From: Monosiga brevicollis MX1
Lineage: Eukaryota > Opisthokonta > Choanoflagellata > Craspedida > Salpingoecidae
Assembly: GCF_000002865.3 (NCBI RefSeq)
Contig: NW_001865046.1
Coordinates: forward strand, 1,010,918-1,030,982
DNA length: 20,065 bases
Direction of reading: 5' to 3'
How positions within the stretch are numbered: the stretch's first letter is position 1; the number at the start of each line of letters is the position of its first letter. The position numbers and the translations under genes are program-made. The notes beneath the pieces were generated by a model. The model was not told the origin of the DNA. It saw only the letters and a program-made list of their open reading frames with translations, and did not search any database. Shown here piece after piece: positions 15,411 through 20,065 of this stretch.

Positions 15411-16886
15411 CTACGAATCTTGGCTAGCCGCTCCAGCGGCAGCAAGTTCGCCTAACTTCTGCTGTTCAAAACGCCGAGCATTTTTGGGGTTGGCTGGCGA
15501 CCGCTTCCACTGCTTTTGCAGCCGTTCTTGGAGCTGTCCCTTTTTCAAACCAGGGAACTCGGCCTATTGCACCGTTCACATCGCGGGCCGCACTTGCATG
15601 AGCGCCCAACCTCTGCATCCAAGGTCACCCGATGGGCATCAACTCTTTTCTGGGGACGCATCGACACACCTTGAGTTCAGGCAGGACCTGGGCCTCAAAT
15701 TCGGAAAACGTCATCTTCTCCACCGAGCTGCCCGAAGCTTCTGTGAATGTATAAAAAAAATAAGAGAAAAAAAAAGCCAAAAGGTGACCACACATCATAC
15801 GCATGGGTATGGGCAACACGTCAAGGGTAAAAAGCGGTTCCTTTCCGCGAGCCGAACAGTGGTCCACTCACCGCCAGAGAGGACACGCAGGGCATCATCC
15901 ACGTTGGTTGCCGCCCCCTCCATCGAGAGGCGGTTCAGGTTTTCCGTCAAATCGCTCTGCTCGGCCACTGCACCACCTTGCTTTTGACGTTCTTTGGCTG
16001 CGGCCAGAGCTGCCTCCTTCTCACGTTTAGCCTGTGTTTGCACCAGTCAGCAAATGCACTGTCAAGCTCAATGCCGCCTCTGTTGTGGCCTGCGAGAGTC
16101 AAAGTATAAAGGCACGCTGTTGAGAAGAACGATGCTGCCTCCATGTACCTGATTCTGCTGCAATTGAAACGCCGTCACCTGTGTGCCAGACAAGGCAGGG
16201 CACGGGGGAAGCTGTGAGAGAACAGCAACGGGCGCCCAAAAGCCCACCATAAGCACATACCTTTGGGCGGAAAGCCGCATTCTTGTCCTTCTTATTGGCC
16301 GACTTGAGCTGTGCATATTTGCTCGTCTGAGCCTCATCCTCAGCGGCGAGACGGCGGTTCTCCGCTCGCTTTGTCAACTCAGCCTCGCGCTTTGAGTCGC
16401 GATCCTGCGTGGCAGCAAATCGTTCTTTTTCATCATCATCCCATTGGCTGCTCACCAGTGTGCGTCACCTCAGACGCCAGCAAACAAGCTTGGCCAGGCA
16501 GGCCACAGCTCACAGGTTGCTTGAAATCTTGGGGCTACGCACCTCGGCCCGTGAAGCCTTTTTTTGCTGCTTTTCCGTTCCAGCATCACTCCACTTGGCT
16601 TCCTGACACAGAGTGCACACGTTGCTGGCTGAGCGGCAACGGGTCTGCAAACTCAACGTGGGACACTGTTGGTTGAGCCTACCTCAGCATGTTGCGCCGC
16701 CATGGCCTTGGCCGCACTAAATTACGTTCATCGATATGAATCAGTTTCCCAAGCGACAGGTGGATGATGAGTCATTCCCAACGCTGGCTCCTTGCTTGGT
16801 GTCCGTCCAGCGGTGGCAACTTACGCATCTGCTTCCGCTCGACGCTCGCGCGCTGCCAGAGCTTTGGGGTTGCCCTTGGGCGGCAT
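15411..16886 (-). CDS. CCDC124: CCDC124 (ribosome-associated coiled-coil protein, Lso2 relative), 8 exons
   Basis: Exons: 16886-16825, 16716-16683, 16602-16543, 16404-16261, 16178-16149, 16031-15872, 15740-15670, 15563-15411; 714 bases, 237 aa (human about 223). The N-terminus MPPKGNPKALAARERRAEAD matches the MPKK...AARARRAEA start. EAKWSDAG carries the conserved Trp; its spacing from the RR motif (20 residues) and on to LAAED (40 residues) equals human. The coiled coil runs through KREAELTKRAENRRLAAEDE. The C-terminal half has LTENLNRLSMEGAATNVDDA, MTFSEFEAQVLPELK and LQKQWKRSPANPKNARRF, matching the human LEENVNR, FTAFEEAQLPRLK and KKEWLRSPDNPMN blocks. Human CCDC124 and yeast Lso2 sit in the mRNA channel of idle 80S ribosomes and aid recovery from hibernation. 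An alternative acceptor upstream of exon 4 could give a second in-frame form (see findings). Confidence 0.93.
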
Positions 16887-17311
16887 GTTGTTCTCTTGCC
16901 GATGAACAGATGGAGATATGGCCTTGACTCTTAACTCACACGCTGCAGCGCTGTTCGTACCGCAAAAATTCGTAAAAGAGAGAGAAAAATGCACCATCAT
17001 CACATGGTGGAGCCGTTTTGCCTTGGGTTCATAATGTGATTGCGTGTGAGAGGAAATGAGAGCAAAGACTCTAAATTGCATAACGAGATGATTGAAAAAA
17101 AAAGTCGAAAAAACGCGAAAACCAAGGTTGTGGTCAAGGTGCTGGCTTGACAGATGGATGAAACCGAATCAAAAGGGCAGTGAGAGCACTAGGATAAAGA
17201 GCATCGGTCCACGCACAGGAGCCGAGGAAAATAAGTTAAGCAAAAGAGAAAGGAGCGAGAGAGATGACGAAAACAATAAAAAAAACAGAAGAAGAAAAAG
17301 ACGCTTTTCCT
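16887..17311. other. Intergenic region between cyclin F and CCDC124
   Basis: 425 bases between the cyclin F stop and the CCDC124 start, both on the minus strand. It should hold the cyclin F 3' UTR and the CCDC124 promoter. The part near 17090-17300 is strongly A-rich on the plus strand (T-rich in transcript sense). I see no RNA gene, no credible frame and no clear core promoter motif. Confidence 0.55.
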
Positions 17312-19986
17312 CTAAATGGTAAAAGGATTGGCCAGCAAATTGTCAACGGCAGCCTCGCGGGCTTGGCCGGGACGACGACTGGCGGTTGCCGAAGCCAGGC
17401 CTTCTGGAGTCAAATCAGCACTATGACCTGCAGAATGACGCTTGGGCACTGGTCGCGAAAGCGTCTCATCAACCATGGAACTCGGGCGCAGAGCCAGCGC
17501 CCGATTGCCCGTGGCGTAGGCATCCGAACCAAGTGTCGGGGTGGGCGTTGTGGCATGTCGCCCCATCGACTATCGAATCGGCAACAAAACGAGCATGGTT
17601 GGCAAGAAAGGCAAACCAAGAACAAAATCCAGAAAAAAAAAAAAGAAGAAAACAACCACAAGAACAAGACAAAAAAAAAAAAAACACGCAAGCGTGCAAA
17701 GGGCATTGTGAGTGGATGCGTGGGACAAGAGGTTTAAACTTGGAGCTCACGTCTTTGCATCGGTATGGGAGACATCCAAGCAACGGGACAACGCACCAGC
17801 TCCATGTTTTCATCAAGCATGGCCTGGAATTCCTCGAGGCTCAGCGTGCTCTCTCGAGCTAGATTGGCGACGTCCTTGATAGACACTTGCCGATTGTATC
17901 GGTCCTTGACTGCTCGCAGCTCGGTGCCACGGTGATCCACAACACGTTCCTGTTTCCGAAACAAAGAAAAGCACTTGATGGCCAGATCATAGATGGTGCG
18001 AAGTTCGAGGCCACTCCAGCGCTCCATGGTGGAAGACCAAGGCTGAGGCACACCCGCCAAGGCAAAGGTGCAGCAGGCCATGGCGGCTGCCAGCTTGGCC
18101 GGGGGAAACTCGGTGAGAGGGATGGTTAGAATGAGAGCTTCGGCCATGTGCTGGCCCAGAAGAAAGACGGCGGGTGTAGCACCGCCAATCTGGAGAAGGA
18201 GATTGAGGTAGTGAAAGGTGGTGGGCCTGATAACGTTGCCCGACACGTCAACAAGGACTTGTCCAATGGTGCGCACAATCTGATCATAGCTGTACATGCT
18301 ATCAGTCAGCCAAGCCGCTTCGCGGATGGTAATCACGCCCTCCTCAAGGTAGCGGGCAGCCATGACCATGCACGCAATGCCCAGGAGCTGAAGCGTCTTG
18401 CGAGTGATGCGGCAATGCTGGAGAAAGCGATCAACCAGATCCATGGCCACAAACAACGTTTCACCACCAAAGGTTTTCAGGTCGGCCACCTCGATGAGCC
18501 AATCCATCAGAATAAAGCGCATTTTGCCTTCGCGATCCAAATCAGGTTGCCGCAAGCCCCCTCGGCGAACCGGGGCAGCACCGCGAGCAAAAGCCTCGCG
18601 GCTAAAGGCCATGCATTCGTGAGGGGTGCGATTCCCGTAGTCACGGTTGACATAGTTCCCAATCAGTGCTAGATCAGCAAAATCATTGTCCAAGCTGGAA
18701 GCCTTGAGGCACAGAGCCATGCGATCCAACGTTGAGAAGTTCTTAGCAAGAGGAGTACAAGAGCCATGGAAAAGACGGGTAGGAGCAACGAGCACCAGTG
18801 AGGAGCAGCGAGAGCTAAAACGAGACTGCTAAACGGCGTCGAAGGATTTCAAGGATCAAGTCTCTGAAACTTGTCAACGCCAGGCAACAAGTCAGGGGCA
18901 CGCACTCACAGCATCAATGCGACCGCAAATATCCACGAGGCGAAGGGCGGCATGGGAGCAGTGGCAGTCGAGGGAAATGCGGTAATAACGCTCGGCCTCG
19001 GTCATTTGTGGGTTCTCGGCAAGTTCAAGGGTTCGGCCAACACAGTAGGCAAGTCGACCAATGGTGCACGTTCGCTCGTACTCGCCTCCGGTGAATTCAT
19101 CCACTTCCTTGCGCAGGAACTTGTAGATCTTGGCCTTGGAGCAGCTGTCGCTGGACCACGGCGGTCGGAAGAGCATCCAAATAAAGGGCGCACACGGCGG
19201 CAAGACGGCTTCGGCCTGAATTAACCAGTGGGCTGCCTCCACGTCATTGGCATCGACTACAACCCCCGGAAAATGCATGAGAAGGCACCAAAAAGGTACA
19301 TCAACCCAGGTTCATTCGAGGAGAAAAGGTGTTGGGGGAAGAGACGGACGCTGTCTCACTTACCACCTTCACCGTAGAGCCGGGCGACGCCAAGCTTGAT
19401 GGTGGCATGCAGGTTTGAATGGGAAATGGCACTATTGTGCATGTCAAAGACCAGGACAAGAGCACAGCATGTGCATGAGCGCACATCATGCACAACGGGA
19501 TTTGGCAAGCCGAATGCGGGCGTTGTGCTGATTTGTGATGCGACTGGGCTGGCCAACACGCAAGCAAAAGTTCCAACCGTTGGTAGGCGGGCATGGTCCG
19601 AGGAATGGGCCACTCATTGTTGAAAGAGGCATGGCATTGCAGACTTGGCAGTTGGGAAAGACGAGCAAATCGGACGCAAGTCTAGGGCGGCAACTCGGAT
19701 GAGAACCACACGTGTTTGCGCGCGCCTGCAGAATTGCAGAGCCAGAGGTGAGGAAAAACAAACCTGGGCCAAGACCGAGAGGTCACGGTAGGAGAGGTGG
19801 CGAAAAATGCGAATCAGAGCATCGTCGGGCAAGTCCAGGAGCACAAGTTGTCGGGCTAAGGAACAACGACACCCGCGAGGGACATGTGCCAACAAAAGTT
19901 GAGGAAACGGGGGGAGTCATTTCGAGATGTCGGCATGAAGCTCAGATGTGCCACACACCTGGCGTCTCATCGGCCTCACAGTCCAT
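17312..19986 (-). CDS. CCNF: Cyclin F (F-box plus cyclin box), 7 exons seen, start may lie beyond the right edge
   Basis: Exons: 19986-19959, 19855-19764, 19681-19560, 19431-19364, 19256-18910, 18741-17797, 17569-17312; 1860 bases, 619 aa from the ATG at 19986 (human about 786). The F-box appears only after splicing: LVLLDLPDDALIRIFRHLSY then DLSVLAQTCVRFARLSQLPS, followed by CHASFNNEWPIP (human CASFQELWPSP) and TIKLGVARLYGEG (human AVKLGIAYLYNEG). CAPFIWMLFRPPWS matches human APFIWLFIRPPWS. The cyclin box starts at 293 with MRFILMDWLIEVA, keeping the hydrophobic patch (human MRYIL); LLGIACMVMAARY and TIREAAWLTDSMYSY follow. Cyclin F is the substrate receptor of an SCF ubiquitin ligase and does not activate a CDK. 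The tail is shorter than human. The frame stays open from 19986 to the edge, so a longer N-terminus is possible, but this ATG has a good context (A at -3, G at +4). Confidence 0.93.
17634..17684. repeat. A-rich low-complexity tract in the last cyclin F intron
   Basis: Two A runs with AAGAAG/CAAGAACAAG units on the plus strand, so T/TTC-rich on the transcribed strand. They lie inside the 227-base intron at 17796-17570 and can serve as an extended pyrimidine tract. Confidence 0.75.
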
Positions 19987-20065
19987 TGTGATGGTGAAAG
20001 AGCCGGCAGAAGGCGCCGGCGCTCGAGCGACCGATGATTTGGGAGGCCGACTTGCCCGTGCAAGC

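Noticed and set aside
17734-17796. Cyclin F ending at RCPVAWMSPIPMQRRELQV
   Set aside because: A GTGCGT donor just before this segment joins in phase to an 86-codon exon (17569-17312) with a proper stop. The read-through end has no family support, though it could be an intron-retention form.
18148-18672. A 174-codon plus-strand frame
   Set aside because: Antisense shadow of the cyclin box of cyclin F; no family resemblance.
19687-19770. Reading cyclin F exon 2 straight on as VCFSSPLALQFCRRAQ
   Set aside because: It looks F-box-like at first, but soon hits a stop and cannot reach the conserved CHASFNNEWP segment. Splicing at 19764/19681 gives a better F-box and the human-like continuation.

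Overview
The window reads as gene-dense nuclear DNA of a unicellular relative of animals; a choanoflagellate such as Monosiga is my best guess. This is inferred from an animal-like gene set (CYFIP, centaurin-alpha/ADAP, cyclin F, ATP6AP2, CCDC124, an ISG12/IFI27-type protein), compact intergenic space, many short GT-AG introns (about 73-227 bases) and abundant dinucleotide microsatellites. Nothing looks bacterial, viral or transposon-derived.

Layout. Left edge: a GT microsatellite, then a minus-strand gene I do not recognise (202-1067, running off the edge), divergent from an intronless RWDD2-type gene (1356-2231, +). A complete 16-exon CYFIP/Sra-1 gene follows (8173 to 2554, -; 1245 aa). After a repeat-rich 0.9 kb spacer comes an intronless ISG12/IFI27-like gene (9082-9618, +), convergent with a 10-exon ATP6AP2 gene (12129 to 9820, -; 407 aa). 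A CT/AG-rich spacer separates ATP6AP2 from a 10-exon ADAP-type ArfGAP gene (12811-15022, +; 389 aa). ADAP converges on an 8-exon CCDC124 gene (16886 to 15411, -; 237 aa). A cyclin F gene (19986 to 17312, -; 619 aa if it starts at the proposed ATG) closes the window.

Exon models were built by hand from GT/AG sites, reading phase and remembered human family proteins. In each completed spliced gene the exon lengths sum to a multiple of three and end at a stop codon. The weakest parts are ATP6AP2 exon 2, the unrecognised left-edge gene and the cyclin F start.

Functions. CYFIP (WAVE complex, Rac effector) and ADAP (Arf GAP with phosphoinositide-binding PH domains) both act on cortical actin and membrane. 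ATP6AP2 serves V-ATPase assembly, CCDC124 ribosome hibernation, and cyclin F an SCF ubiquitin ligase. I see no operon logic; the neighbours look like ordinary housekeeping and signalling genes arranged in divergent and convergent pairs.

The most interesting points are: a 12-cysteine module inserted before the membrane segment of ATP6AP2, next to a dibasic convertase-type site; an ISG12-like protein with CxxC pairs at both ends; and a 5' splice-site preference for C at intron position +4 (25 of 50 inferred introns).
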